Positions 1 to 7,414 of a stretch of 18,597 nucleotides of DNA are shown here, piece by piece. Each line of letters begins with the position of its first letter. The first letter of the stretch is position 1. A program made the position numbers and the translations under genes. A model generated the notes under the pieces. That model saw only the letters and a list, made by a program, of their open reading frames with translations. It had not been told where the DNA came from and made no database searches. Origin of the DNA: CAIKOD01 sp035543455. GTDB taxonomy: Archaea > Halobacteriota > Methanomicrobia > Methanomicrobiales > Methanospirillaceae. The stretch covers positions 1 through 18,597 of the forward strand of contig DATKKE010000016.1 in assembly GCA_035543455.1 (NCBI GenBank), written 5' to 3'.

Positions 1-98
1 GGAAATTCAATAACATTTATCCATAAAGGAATTATTATACTGATAAAGAATACTATTAATGTAAGCCAATATTATCTATCGGATTTAAAGATCGAGGG

Positions 99-1418
99 AT
101 GATAACGCAGATGGAGGACGAGGTAGCACGGATACGGAATATTCTGAAAGATCACCCTAAAGGCATGACGATCGAAGAAATTTCACGTCTGTTACCATTA
201 AACAGGACCTCGACGGCAAAATACCTAAACACCCTTCTTATATCGGGTCAGGCTGAGATGAGGACCTACGGCCGTGCGAAGGTCTTTTCCCTGACGCAAA
301 GGGTCCCCCTGTCCAGGCTTATGAGCCTTTCGTCGGACTTAATACTCATCCTCGACAGGGAGCAGACTGTCACCTACATTAATGACGGGTTCCTTGAATT
401 TTTTGACCAGGAACGGGAAAACCTTACAGGAAAAAGGATGGACCAGACTTCATTACCGTATTACCTGTCTCCGGAGATACTCGCTGGCATCCAAAGGGCT
501 CTTGAAGGAAAAGAAAGCTCAAGAGAACAGGATATCAGGATCAGGGACCAGGATTACTATTTTATTACAAAACTGATCCCGATGGTATTCGACGAGGGTT
601 CTGGCGGGGTAGCAATTATTCTTGAAGATATCACCGAGCTGAAAAAGTACCAGAGACACCTGGAGAACCTGGTTGAAGACCGCACCCGCGAGATCATTGC
701 TACCAATGAACGTCTTGAAAAGGAGATCGTGGAGCATAGAAAGGTGCGGGAGTCCCTCGAGGTGGTGAACAAGAAATTAAACCTCCTCGCAAGCGTGACC
801 CGACATGACATCCTGAACCAGATTACAGCTATATCAGGATACATCCAGCTCCTTAATGAAGAATTAGCAGGAGATCCGAATATTTCCGGGTACTTAAACA
901 AGGTCGAAAACGCGATCGCGACGATACAGAGGGAGATAACGTTTACACGGGATTACAAAGACCTCGGGATAAAGCCACCCGAATGGCAGCGTGTACGGGA
1001 TGTCATACGGAGAACTGCCGAAACCCAGCCCATGAAATCGATCAGAATCGACATCAGGACAGGGGATCTGATGGTGTTTGCCGATCCCTTCCTTGAGAAG
1101 GTTTTTGCCAATATTTTCGACAATACAATCCGGAACAATGGCAATGTTACTGAAATAAAAATATATTCCACCGGAAACGATCAACATAAAATCCTTGTTA
1201 TCGAGGATAACGGCGGGGGCATCCCGGTGTCATTGAAGTCTCACCTTTTCGAGTATGGATCAGGAAATACCACAACGTTCAATCTCTTCCTTTCCCGGGA
1301 GATCCTCTCCATTACCGGTCTTTCAATCAGTGAAAACGGAATTGAAGGAAAGGGGGCACGCTTCGAGATCCTCCTTCCGGACGGGACATGGAGGACCGGG
1401 AAGCAGGCTGGTTCCTGA
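99..1418 (+). CDS. HTH-PAS sensor histidine kinase, soluble
   Basis: Probable cytoplasmic signal-transducing histidine kinase of 439 residues. Seen in order: an N-terminal winged-helix-like segment (about 8-70), a PAS domain (about 72-182), a charged coiled coil (about 183-230), a dimerisation H-box with His236 in TRHDILNQI, and a HATPase domain with an N-box (NIFDN, 338-342) and a G1 box (EDNGGGIP, 369-376). No membrane segment is visible, so the signal is probably internal. The ATP-lid segment reads TTTFNLFLSRE (391-401), where related kinases of methanogens usually have a Gly-Leu-Gly-Leu-Phe motif; ATP binding may be altered. ATG at 99 has GAGGG almost touching it. The in-frame ATG at 111 is better spaced from GAGGGATGAT and is a strong alternative start. 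The gene ends 10 bp before the convergent DsrE-like gene. No partner regulator is adjacent. Confidence 0.88.
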   Translation: MITQMEDEVARIRNILKDHPKGMTIEEISRLLPLNRTSTAKYLNTLLISGQAEMRTYGRAKVFSLTQRVPLSRLMSLSSDLILILDREQTVTYINDGFLEFFDQERENLTGKRMDQTSLPYYLSPEILAGIQRALEGKESSREQDIRIRDQDYYFITKLIPMVFDEGSGGVAIILEDITELKKYQRHLENLVEDRTREIIATNERLEKEIVEHRKVRESLEVVNKKLNLLASVTRHDILNQITAISGYIQLLNEELAGDPNISGYLNKVENAIATIQREITFTRDYKDLGIKPPEWQRVRDVIRRTAETQPMKSIRIDIRTGDLMVFADPFLEKVFANIFDNTIRNNGNVTEIKIYSTGNDQHKILVIEDNGGGIPVSLKSHLFEYGSGNTTTFNLFLSREILSITGLSISENGIEGKGARFEILLPDGTWRTGKQAGS

Positions 1419-1428
1419 GATACCCCTC

Positions 1429-1767
1429 TTAAATCTTAAGGTACCGAAAGCCATCCTCCTGGCGTCTGACCAGCTCCCCCACTCCCGAGACTACCAGTCT
1501 CACCGGTTGCATCAGCTGGCCTGGACTGAGACCTCTCGCTGAAAGACTGTTCGCGCACACCACGAAAACGACGCCCCGTTCTGCAAGCATTCTGACATCA
1601 TCCTCGATTTCAAGGTCTTTTAGAAATTCCAGCACCCCATCCGAATTCGCGAGCACCTCAATCCGTACTGCCCCCTCGCCAAGGTCTACCCGGATATTTT
1701 TGATCTCGCTGATGAGGGGCTTCCCCTTTCCGGTTTCGTTGATATGAAATATCACGAAATGAGTCAT
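1429..1767 (-). CDS. DsrE/DsrF-like family protein
   Basis: Small soluble protein of 112 residues resembling the DsrE/YchN-like superfamily (COG1416 type), a fold related to sulfur-relay proteins. Seen: an N-terminal beta strand (THFVIFHIN), a central segment rich in alternating hydrophobics, the VVCANSL segment with its conserved Cys, then ARGLSP and VGELVRRQEDG near the C-terminus, typical of the family. The in-frame ATG at 1779 was not used, because GGAG lies a few bases upstream of the ATG at 1767 and nothing similar precedes 1779. It lies 59 bp downstream of the FKBP lipoprotein on the same strand, so the two may form an operon. Exact biochemical role is unknown; sulfur transfer is only a family-level possibility. 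Confidence 0.8.
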   Translation of the reverse strand: MTHFVIFHINETGKGKPLISEIKNIRVDLGEGAVRIEVLANSDGVLEFLKDLEIEDDVRMLAERGVVFVVCANSLSARGLSPGQLMQPVRLVVSGVGELVRRQEDGFRYLKI

Positions 1768-1826
1768 GGTTATCTCCATAACCGTGGTATGGAAAGGGAG
1801 AGAGAAAAAAGATTGCTATGGCCAGG

Positions 1827-2384
1827 CTATTTTTTAACGATCTCGACAAGCGTGATGTTAAACAGCAGGTCCTGCCCTGCGAGAGGGTTATTGGCATCGA
1901 TGGTCACGGTTGTTGCATTCGAAGCGATAATGGGATACCGTACAATCTGGCCACTGGGTAATCGCATGGTGACATAGGTCAGCTGACCCGGCACCTGGGT
2001 ATAATTCGCAAGTGCTCCGGTTTTTTGTGCTATGTACACCAGATCATCCCGGTGTGGCCCGTATGCCTGGTCAACCGGAATGAATACATTGTTTTTTGTC
2101 TGTCCCGGCGTCATGCCAATGACTGCATTGTCAAATCCTTTAATCACCTGTCCCGTGCCGACCACGAACTCGATGGGAGTGCTGTTTAAGGAAGACTCGA
2201 ATGTTTCGCCCGTTTTCGCAAGCGATGCCGTATAGTGAACCCTGACCGTGTCATTGACTTTTACGACCTGCGGCTGCGAGGTACAGCCTGCCAGGACTAA
2301 TGATAATACAACCAGAGCGATCGTTGCGCCTGCCAGGATCCCGCTTTGGAGCGTCCTTTTCGGACACTTTTGAGGCCTTGTCAT
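1827..2384 (-). CDS. FKBP-type peptidyl-prolyl isomerase, SlyD-like, lipoprotein
   Basis: Probable membrane-anchored prolyl isomerase/chaperone acting outside the cell. Seen: a basic N-terminus, a hydrophobic stretch, then a lipobox ending in LAGC, so the mature protein would be lipid-anchored at Cys. The FKBP core follows (VRVHYTASL, FESS, VIKGFDNAVIGM, IPVDQAYG). An inserted segment between YGPHRDD and the closing strand, and the ending NNPLAGQDLLFNITLVEI, match SlyD-like FKBPs with an insert-in-flap domain. The frame is open to an ATG at 2444, but the start at 2384 is preferred: it leaves a normal signal peptide and has a TATA-like CTATATC about 30 nt upstream with almost no room for a leader. 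It shares a divergent spacer with nifB and precedes the DsrE-like gene. Confidence 0.87.
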   Translation of the reverse strand: MTRPQKCPKRTLQSGILAGATIALVVLSLVLAGCTSQPQVVKVNDTVRVHYTASLAKTGETFESSLNSTPIEFVVGTGQVIKGFDNAVIGMTPGQTKNNVFIPVDQAYGPHRDDLVYIAQKTGALANYTQVPGQLTYVTMRLPSGQIVRYPIIASNATTVTIDANNPLAGQDLLFNITLVEIVKK

Positions 2385-2410
2385 AGTGAATACATGTACT
2401 GATGAGATGG

Positions 2411-2417
2411 GATATAG
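2411..2417 (-). promoter_or_regulatory. TATA box for the FKBP lipoprotein gene
   Basis: CTATATC on the minus strand, centred about 30 nt before the ATG at 2384. No Shine-Dalgarno sequence precedes that ATG, so transcription probably starts within a few bases of it, giving a leaderless or nearly leaderless mRNA. The position is a spacing-based inference. Confidence 0.5.
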
Positions 2418-2545
2418 TTCTGTGCATAATGCCGTCATGGGCACGGTTCATGAAGCGGACCAATCAGGCTCCGGATTCAAATGAATGAATCTTCTGCCAG
2501 ATTCCAAAATTCATCATAATCTGCGCACTCATGCACATATTGAAT

Positions 2546-2555
2546 TTTATATATA
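2546..2555 (+). promoter_or_regulatory. TATA box for nifB
   Basis: TTTATATATA is a very good archaeal TATA box. It predicts a transcription start about 2576, which places the ATG at 2585 just inside the transcript and the ATGs at 2531 and 2573 at or before its start. No strong Shine-Dalgarno site is visible. Confidence 0.65.
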
Positions 2556-2584
2556 GGGGAAGCGGAAGAAGTATGTTGTTAACT

Positions 2585-3481
2585 ATGCCGGAAAAAGGGT
2601 ACCGCGAGACGGTGGTGCAGGGTAAAACCGTTCAGTATGACCCGGAACACCTCCGGAAGATCCAGGAACATCCATGTTTTTCAGAAAAAGCCTGTCATGC
2701 ATTCGGACGCTGTCATGTCCCGGTCGCACCAAATTGCAATATCCAGTGCAATTATTGTATCCGTGATTTTGATTGTGTCAATGAAAGCCGTCCCGGAGTA
2801 ACGACGAAAGTCCTCGATGCAGAAGAGGCGATCAGGCTTGTCAGGGAAGTCGTAAAAAAATACAATTATATCAAGGTCGTGGGTATCGCAGGTCCGGGGG
2901 AACCACTCGCAAACGAGGAGACCTTTGAAACGCTCCGGAGGCTCCACGAGGAATTTCCAAACGTAATAAAATGTATATCGACAAACGGGCTGCTCCTTCC
3001 CGAAAAAATAGATCTCCTCGAAGCGTATGACGTCGGTAACATCACCGTGACACTCAATGCAATCGATCCCGAAATAGGGGCCAAAATTTACCAGTTCGTG
3101 GAATGGAAGGGAAAACGGTACACCGGCGTTGAAGGAGCAAAAATCCTGCTCGAAAACCAGTTAAAAGGCATTGAAGAGGCAATAAAACGACATATGATCG
3201 TGAAGATCAATACGGTCTACATTCCAGGCATAAACGAAGATCATATTGTTGAGATAGCCAAAAAAGTAGGTGAAATGGGGGTTTATACGTTCAATGTTAT
3301 CCCGCTCATCGCCCAGTACAAATTTGCCGGTATTGCACCGCCAACGCAAGAGATGAAGAAAAAGATGCAGGATGCCTGTGCTCCCTATGTCCGACAGATG
3401 AGGCATTGCCAGCGGTGCCGTGCGGATGCTATCGGTAAACTTGGTCATGATATACAGAGCTGCCTGTATGTCGGGCATTAA
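2585..3481 (+). CDS. nifB: NifB-type radical SAM FeMo-cofactor biosynthesis protein
   Basis: Radical SAM enzyme that builds NifB-co (the 8Fe core with central carbide), precursor of the nitrogenase cofactor. Of 298 residues. Seen: the cluster motif CNIQCNYC (CX3CX2C, residues 51-58), extra N-terminal cysteines at 31, 37, 43 and 64 in HPCFSEKAC and HAFGRCH, the AdoMet-contact segment IAGPGEPLAN, and C-terminal Cys275 and Cys278 (HCQRCRAD), which fit the auxiliary cluster ligands of NifB. It lacks the extra C-terminal NafY-like domain of many bacterial NifBs, as is usual in methanogens. ATG 2585 was chosen from the TATA box position; 2573 is the alternative. No other nif gene is in the window. 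A double stop (TAA TAG) and a T-tract follow. A related non-nitrogenase radical SAM role cannot be fully excluded. Confidence 0.9.
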   Translation: MPEKGYRETVVQGKTVQYDPEHLRKIQEHPCFSEKACHAFGRCHVPVAPNCNIQCNYCIRDFDCVNESRPGVTTKVLDAEEAIRLVREVVKKYNYIKVVGIAGPGEPLANEETFETLRRLHEEFPNVIKCISTNGLLLPEKIDLLEAYDVGNITVTLNAIDPEIGAKIYQFVEWKGKRYTGVEGAKILLENQLKGIEEAIKRHMIVKINTVYIPGINEDHIVEIAKKVGEMGVYTFNVIPLIAQYKFAGIAPPTQEMKKKMQDACAPYVRQMRHCQRCRADAIGKLGHDIQSCLYVGH

Positions 3482-3488
3482 TAGTTCC

Positions 3489-3494
3489 TTTTTT
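3489..3494 (+). terminator. oligo-T terminator after nifB
   Basis: Six consecutive T residues lie 8 bases after the nifB stop codon. Archaeal RNA polymerase commonly terminates at such tracts without a required hairpin. Assignment rests on position and sequence only. Confidence 0.45.
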
Positions 3495-3755
3495 CCAGGC
3501 CTGCCCTGCCCCGGAATTGTTATGGAGCCGATATAGCTTCACGATAACGTGGCGTTCATGAGGAAATCTGTCGTATTACCGGGTTTGAATCAGATTGATA
3601 TCCCATATTCAGCGTACCTGCATCACAATGAACATGACGAACGACGGTTGCTGTAATTGTTCTCTGTGGTATTTGCCGCCAGTTCCTTATCACAGGCTGT
3701 TTTCTGTCTTCTTTGTATTCATATTGAACCCCCTCACGAATATGAAAACGGAAAA
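3495..3755. other. intergenic spacer, nifB to LUD gene
   Basis: About 260 bp without a credible gene. Short open frames here lack good starts and coding-like codon use. I saw no strong dyad, RNA gene or repeat before the TATA-like element at 3756. Confidence 0.5.
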
Positions 3756-3764
3756 ATTAAATTA
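3756..3764 (+). promoter_or_regulatory. TATA-like element for the LUD gene
   Basis: ATTAAATTA within an A/T-rich stretch, predicting transcription start near 3785. This leaves a leader of about 20 nt that contains AGGTGA at 3793-3798, seven bases before the ATG at 3806. Confidence 0.5.
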
Positions 3765-3805
3765 ATACCGGGGGATAAACCAGATCTCTTCCAGGTGACT
3801 AAGCC

Positions 3806-4477
3806 ATGGCAACCATCACCCCGCTCAGTGCAGTCAACCTTTTCAGGGAGGCAGGGGTCTCCCCCGAAAAATGGAACCTGGTACCCGGTGACTCAACGAT
3901 AGCAAAGACGGCAATGAACATCGAAAAGAGGGGTATGAAAGCCCTTCAGGCAGATAATGCCATAAATGCGCTTGAATTGATGAAAACCATTATCCCTCGC
4001 GGCGCGGAGGTAATGGCAGGATCGTCGACGACACTCAATGAGATCGGCTTTACCGACCTGCTGAAGGGCGGGGAGAGCGGGTGGAAGTCAATTAACGCGC
4101 TGGTGACATCCGAAAACGATGAGAGGAAAAGGGCAGAATTACGCAGAAAATCTGTTTGCGCCGACTATTTTGTTTCATCCGCAAATGCTGTCGCGGAAAC
4201 GGGAGAACTTGTCGCCTGGGATGCATCCGGCAGCAGGACGGGCGCATGGCCTTTCGCAGCCGGCCACCTGGTTATCGTTGCCGGTGTCAATAAAATCGTC
4301 CCGACGCTCGATGATGCTCTGCAACGGGTCAGGGAATATTGTTTTCCGCTTGAAAATGCCCGGGCGATGCATGCATATGGGACCGGGAGCATGATGTCGA
4401 AGGGTGTCATCCTCGCATACGAAACATCTCTGGGCAGGACAACCGTTATCCTCGTTCACGAAAGTCTCGGTTTCTGA
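3806..4477 (+). CDS. LUD-domain protein (LutC/YkgG-like)
   Basis: Soluble protein of 223 residues made of a single LUD domain, the domain found in LutB/LutC lactate-oxidation proteins and in many stand-alone archaeal proteins of unknown role. Seen: an N-terminal helical part, MAGSSTTLNEIGF (about 71-83), the segment ADYFVSSANAVAETGELV, SGSRTGAWPF, then VIVAGVNKIVPTLDDAL, which is characteristic of the family. AGGTGA seven bases upstream supports the start. No lutA or lutB partner and no ferredoxin-type domain is adjacent, so lactate metabolism should not be assumed. The gene stands alone and converges on the small lipoprotein gene, with a short hairpin and T-rich run between. Confidence 0.83.
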   Translation: MATITPLSAVNLFREAGVSPEKWNLVPGDSTIAKTAMNIEKRGMKALQADNAINALELMKTIIPRGAEVMAGSSTTLNEIGFTDLLKGGESGWKSINALVTSENDERKRAELRRKSVCADYFVSSANAVAETGELVAWDASGSRTGAWPFAAGHLVIVAGVNKIVPTLDDALQRVREYCFPLENARAMHAYGTGSMMSKGVILAYETSLGRTTVILVHESLGF

Positions 4478-4486
4478 ATGGGGAAC

Positions 4487-4525
4487 CCGGAGCCTTTCCG
4501 GAAACAGCACTTATTTTCTCTCTTT
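4487..4525 (+). terminator. hairpin plus T-rich run after LUD gene
   Basis: CCGGA and TCCGG form a 5-bp stem around a 5-nt loop (4487-4501), followed by the pyrimidine-rich stretch TTATTTTCTCTCTTT. It lies 9 bp after the LUD stop and between convergent genes, so it may terminate the plus-strand transcript. The stem is short, so this is tentative. Confidence 0.35.
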
Positions 4526-4558
4526 GGAAATCAGCCGACCGATCGCATCTTCAAACCG

Positions 4559-5035
4559 TCAGGAGTTGGGCGTCAATGGACCTTTCTCTGAAATAATCTC
4601 ATTGAGGCGCTGGATTATTGGCTGGAGGAGGGGAGGAACGCCGGTGTCCTCTGCCTGGACCGTATGATTCCTGTACGTTATCGCATAATGGTAATAATCT
4701 GCCCCTGGCGTCGGCGCCGGATAAGACTCATTCATCCCGGCAAAATTCGTGCTCCTGAACAAATCCTTCAGACCGGCAAGCGAGCTCCCGTTTATAAAAT
4801 AGGCTCCGCGGCCACTTTGCCCGGAGTACACCACTGCCCCATTTTCAAAAATCACGAGATGTTCGTCGGCACCGGCAATACCTCCCGTCCGGTAATAATC
4901 CACGACAAGAGCAGGGCCGGGCGGGGGAGTAATATTTTTTACCGGCTCCTCCATGCATCCGCTCATGCACACCGACATTATAAGGAGCAATGCCACTGCA
5001 CTGAGCCAGGAAAGGCATTTACCCATAATTACCAT
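4559..5035 (-). CDS. small secreted lipoprotein, function unknown
   Basis: Protein of 158 residues, not assigned to a named family. Seen: a signal sequence (about 1-26) with a hydrophobic core ending in the lipobox MSGC, so Cys27 is the likely lipidated residue. A Pro-rich spacer (ITPPPGPA) follows, then a compact domain of about 110 residues with YYRTGGIAGADEHLVIFENG, YPAPTPGADYYHYAITY and VPPLLQPIIQRLNEII. The overall look, a beta-rich secreted domain with a final amphipathic helix, recalls lipoproteins I have met in Methanomicrobiales, but no activity can be inferred. The start at 5035 has CTGGGGGA six bases upstream; ATG 5026 is possible. It converges with the LUD gene and is 125 bp downstream of the next minus-strand gene. 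Confidence 0.75.
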   Translation of the reverse strand: MVIMGKCLSWLSAVALLLIMSVCMSGCMEEPVKNITPPPGPALVVDYYRTGGIAGADEHLVIFENGAVVYSGQSGRGAYFINGSSLAGLKDLFRSTNFAGMNESYPAPTPGADYYHYAITYRNHTVQAEDTGVPPLLQPIIQRLNEIISEKGPLTPNS

Positions 5036-5160
5036 TATTGTCCCCCAGATTAAGATTCTTTTGTTCAGGACAGCATACTGCAGGGGCTTATCCCCATGCA
5101 GAGGAATATACTGCCCTTTTCATCAGGTTATCCTGTCCCACGCGGCGGCGAGGCAGGAGC

Positions 5161-5487
5161 CTAGATCTCGATAACGTCCCCACTACCTTTTCCGGCCGTT
5201 TTTTTCTCGGGTATTACTTCTTCCACGGCATTCAGGAGGACTTCCAGCTTGTCGCTTCCAAAGATCTTCCGGAAAGCGAGCATCTCGTCCCTGCTCATCA
5301 GCATAATCCCTTTTTTCTTCATCGGCCTGCCATGGGCATCGGGCGGGTTTATTTCAATCGCCAGCGACGCAGCCCTGTTCCGTGTAGCAGGCAGTTTGAT
5401 GATGGATACCCCTTGTAATGAGGTGTTTTTCCGCTCCCAGTCCTCCCCGGTATCGAGGAATGTCCGAAGGTTGTCAACAACTTCCAT
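5161..5487 (-). CDS. conserved hypothetical protein, small soluble
   Basis: Protein of 108 residues from the preferred start (128 if ATG 5547 is used). It appears to be a small conserved methanogen protein of unknown function. Seen: no signal peptide, membrane segment or cysteine motif; NLRTFLDTGEDWERK, then an alternating hydrophobic strand VSIIKLPATRN, LAIEINPPDAHGRPMKKKG, and a helical C-terminal half (MLAFRKIFGSDKLEVLLNAVEEVIP) with an acidic/basic tail. The start at 5487 is favoured because AGAAGTGA precedes it with good spacing, and the 20 extra residues upstream look less like the rest. A TATA-like CTATAAAA on the minus strand (about 5610-5617) is consistent with either start. Confidence 0.68.
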   Translation of the reverse strand: MEVVDNLRTFLDTGEDWERKNTSLQGVSIIKLPATRNRAASLAIEINPPDAHGRPMKKKGIMLMSRDEMLAFRKIFGSDKLEVLLNAVEEVIPEKKTAGKGSGDVIEI

Positions 5488-5688
5488 GAAATTCACTTCT
5501 GCCCCGACAATAAAAGGATATGCCTCGCGGGGTGAAAGATGACGCACACTCGCAATCCACTTTCACAAAAAGCGATACCGGGATTGGTATTAGGAAATTC
5601 CCGGGTAAGATTTTTTTATAGGTTGTTCCCACTTTCACCCTGCCCGCCCTTCCTTTATCCCCGCCTCGTGTGACTGATAGTCCGGCAT

Positions 5689-6258
5689 ATGGACCTCGAA
5701 TGGCATCCTGACATGATCATACCTGAGCGGATGATCACCGTAATCACCGGTCCGCCCCAGGTGGTAATTGACGGGCTGGATTGTTGCCGGGGAACAATAC
5801 GGCGCTATCCCCTCCTCTACGTGTGCAGCAATTTTTCCCGGGTCCTGCCAGGACTCGGCCGCTCTGTGACCGGGTTCTCGGTACGCCGTGGTTTCACCGG
5901 AGACCAGGTATCCGCCATTATCAGCGGGTGTGATGCCACGTACCTCTTCGTCGAGCACGACCCCTCGCTCTACGAAGACGATATGCGGCTGATCCCGGTA
6001 GTGATAAACAAGATCAGGGCGTTCGCCCGCGAGAACGGGACCGTGATCATCTACTCTGAGGGGACCGACCGTTTCATGCGGCAGGTGATGAGCGCAGCAC
6101 ACCGGGTATACCTCTACGCGGAATGGGGGGACCTGATCCGCAGGCATACACGGCGGCAGCACCTTCAGGGCCATGACCAGGGCCCTCGTGCACATCAGGC
6201 AAGACTCGCGGCATTTACACGACCGGAGCGGGGAGAAACGGAGTATTGTAAGACGTAA
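5689..6258 (+). CDS. uncharacterised ATPase-like protein, probably frameshifted near 6140
   Basis: No named family recognised. Residues 15-150 look genuine: a beta strand then ITGPP (P-loop-like but lacking the Gly-Lys-Thr), YPLLYVCSNFSRVLP, and TYLFVEHDPSLYEDD, which resembles a Walker-B strand. A degenerate RecA/KaiC-type fold is possible. After about 6135 the frame becomes Arg/His/Gln-rich and unlike a protein. The +1 frame from about 6137 to at least 6275 instead reads GIHGGSTFRAM and HIRQDSRHLHDRSGEKRS with strongly GC-rich third positions, the pattern of real coding sequence here. The intact protein would switch frame just after DLIR. Either the gene is broken or the sequence has an indel. 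ATG 5731 is an alternative start. The minus-strand frame opposite was judged a shadow. Confidence 0.55.
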   Translation: MDLEWHPDMIIPERMITVITGPPQVVIDGLDCCRGTIRRYPLLYVCSNFSRVLPGLGRSVTGFSVRRGFTGDQVSAIISGCDATYLFVEHDPSLYEDDMRLIPVVINKIRAFARENGTVIIYSEGTDRFMRQVMSAAHRVYLYAEWGDLIRRHTRRQHLQGHDQGPRAHQARLAAFTRPERGETEYCKT

Positions 6259-6366
6259 CTATTCCGGGATAAAGCAGGGAGACTGTTCAGCATCCGGGTC
6301 AGGGAGGACAGTCAGATCCCACCGGGCCCCGGCAACCGGGAGGGCCCGACCCCCGGAACATGGTTG

Positions 6367-6389
6367 TTGTCCGGCTTGTTACCGGACAA
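6367..6389. terminator. 8-bp stem-loop between convergent genes
   Basis: TTGTCCGG and CCGGACAA pair perfectly around a 7-nt loop. It lies 45 bp beyond the end of the minus-strand secreted-protein gene and downstream of the plus-strand gene, and is followed on the plus strand by an A-rich run and preceded by T/G. A bidirectional transcript-end hairpin is the simplest reading. Confidence 0.4.
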
Positions 6390-6434
6390 TAATCAAAAAC
6401 GGGATTACCTGGTCTCTGATGCTCTCAACCAGAT

Positions 6435-7322
6435 CTATACGACAGACCATCCATCCCAATGGGTGCCTGAAAGGATGTGGATGTTACCGGCAGTGGGCAT
6501 CCCGGCTGCTGCAAAAGGGCTCTGTGGCAGTACCAGGGGTACCGGATTGGTAGTCTGGTACAGGTTGGTGCCGGAAAAAGGCATGGTATACCGTGTAAAA
6601 TCAACCGGGACAACGGGAAATGTTGAACTTGCTGAGGGAAAAGGGGCGATTAGGCCGGGTGATAACCAGGAACTGTTGGCCTCACCATTCTGAGTCCCGC
6701 TGTTTCCGAACGTTAACCAGGAATTGCCGGACTCTCCAAGAGAGCCGCCGGTATTTCCGAAGGTCAACCCTCCGGTAGACGAACCTGGGCCGGGAGTAAA
6801 CGAACCGGGTGCCGTGAAATACGGACCGGTGAACTGCCCGTTTACGGGTGGCAGGCCGGAAGATAATGAGTGGTGCTGCTCACTCCGGTACTGCTCCTTC
6901 TGCCATTCCGGGATTGCGGCCCATAGATCAGGCAGGACAATGGACAGGTATTCAGCCTCGGTTACCGATCGGGCCTCGACCTGCCTTGATACAGCCTGCT
7001 GGGATGCATTGAGCGAGTAGGAAAGGCCAAATGAACGGCTTATTGCCGGTGTCGTGTCTGCCCGTTCCCTTGCAGCGGGCGACATGGCGTTCCATAAACC
7101 GGGATATAAAGCCCGATCCAATGCTCCGAGGGATGAAAACGGCATTCCGGTGGCAGGGTTAAGAATCTGGGTTTCCGTTGCGTTAAACTTCCATCCGGGG
7201 CCTTCTGCATGGACGACCCCGGCATCGGCAGGCACCATCAGGAGCAATGCTGCCATGACAGGCACGACGACGAGAACTGTACTCATTATCTTTATAGTCC
7301 GGTAGCGCGGGTATTTCGTCAT
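6435..7322 (-). CDS. secreted Gly/Ser/Pro-rich protein, function unknown
   Basis: Protein of 295 residues, no family recognised. Seen: a basic N-terminus, a long hydrophobic stretch (about 12-32) and a likely signal-peptidase site near residue 39 (VHA/EG), so it should be exported. Residues 40-150 form a possibly folded part (PATGMPFSSLGALDRALYP, MSPAARERADTTPAISRSF) with an amphipathic helix region. From about 160 the chain becomes low-complexity Gly, Ser, Asn, Thr and Pro, with an imperfect repeated unit (LTFGNTGG, SWLTFGNSG, SSWLSPG), suggesting an extended surface segment. GGAGGA four bases upstream gives strong support for the start. No cysteines are visible, and no C-terminal anchor or sorting motif was found. 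Its promoter region carries a strong dyad. Confidence 0.72.
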   Translation of the reverse strand: MTKYPRYRTIKIMSTVLVVVPVMAALLLMVPADAGVVHAEGPGWKFNATETQILNPATGMPFSSLGALDRALYPGLWNAMSPAARERADTTPAISRSFGLSYSLNASQQAVSRQVEARSVTEAEYLSIVLPDLWAAIPEWQKEQYRSEQHHSLSSGLPPVNGQFTGPYFTAPGSFTPGPGSSTGGLTFGNTGGSLGESGNSWLTFGNSGTQNGEANSSWLSPGLIAPFPSASSTFPVVPVDFTRYTMPFSGTNLYQTTNPVPLVLPQSPFAAAGMPTAGNIHILSGTHWDGWSVV

Positions 7323-7390
7323 TCTTCCTCCTTCTGCCGGAATACCCGATTAGGTGCTGATCCGGTATCCGGGTTGGTATCGATGTATTG

Positions 7391-7410
7391 CCCGAAAATT
7401 CATTTTCGGG
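7391..7410. promoter_or_regulatory. dyad operator candidate upstream of secreted-protein gene
   Basis: A 9-bp perfect inverted repeat, CCCGAAAAT and ATTTTCGGG with two bases between. On the minus strand it lies immediately downstream of the TATA-like TTATTTATG (7415-7423), covering the expected transcription start near 7393. A bound regulator there would block initiation. A leader hairpin is the alternative. Confidence 0.5.
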
Positions 7411-7414
7411 AGCA

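Noticed and set aside
3482..3805. nifB-LUD spacer examined for a tRNA, small RNA or terminal inverted repeats
   Set aside because: No cloverleaf, no conserved T-loop or box C/D pattern and no long inverted repeat was found.
5635..6195. Long minus-strand open frame (186 codons) opposite the ATPase-like gene
   Set aside because: Its protein is rich in Pro, His and Arg with no recognisable fold, and the plus-strand frame has protein-like strands and motifs. Judged a shadow of the opposite strand.
6320..6358. GC-rich run with several short CCGGG/CCCGG pairings, considered as a riboswitch or small RNA
   Set aside because: Many alternative short pairings and no single dominant stem; base composition explains it. 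Only the clean hairpin at 6367-6389 was kept.
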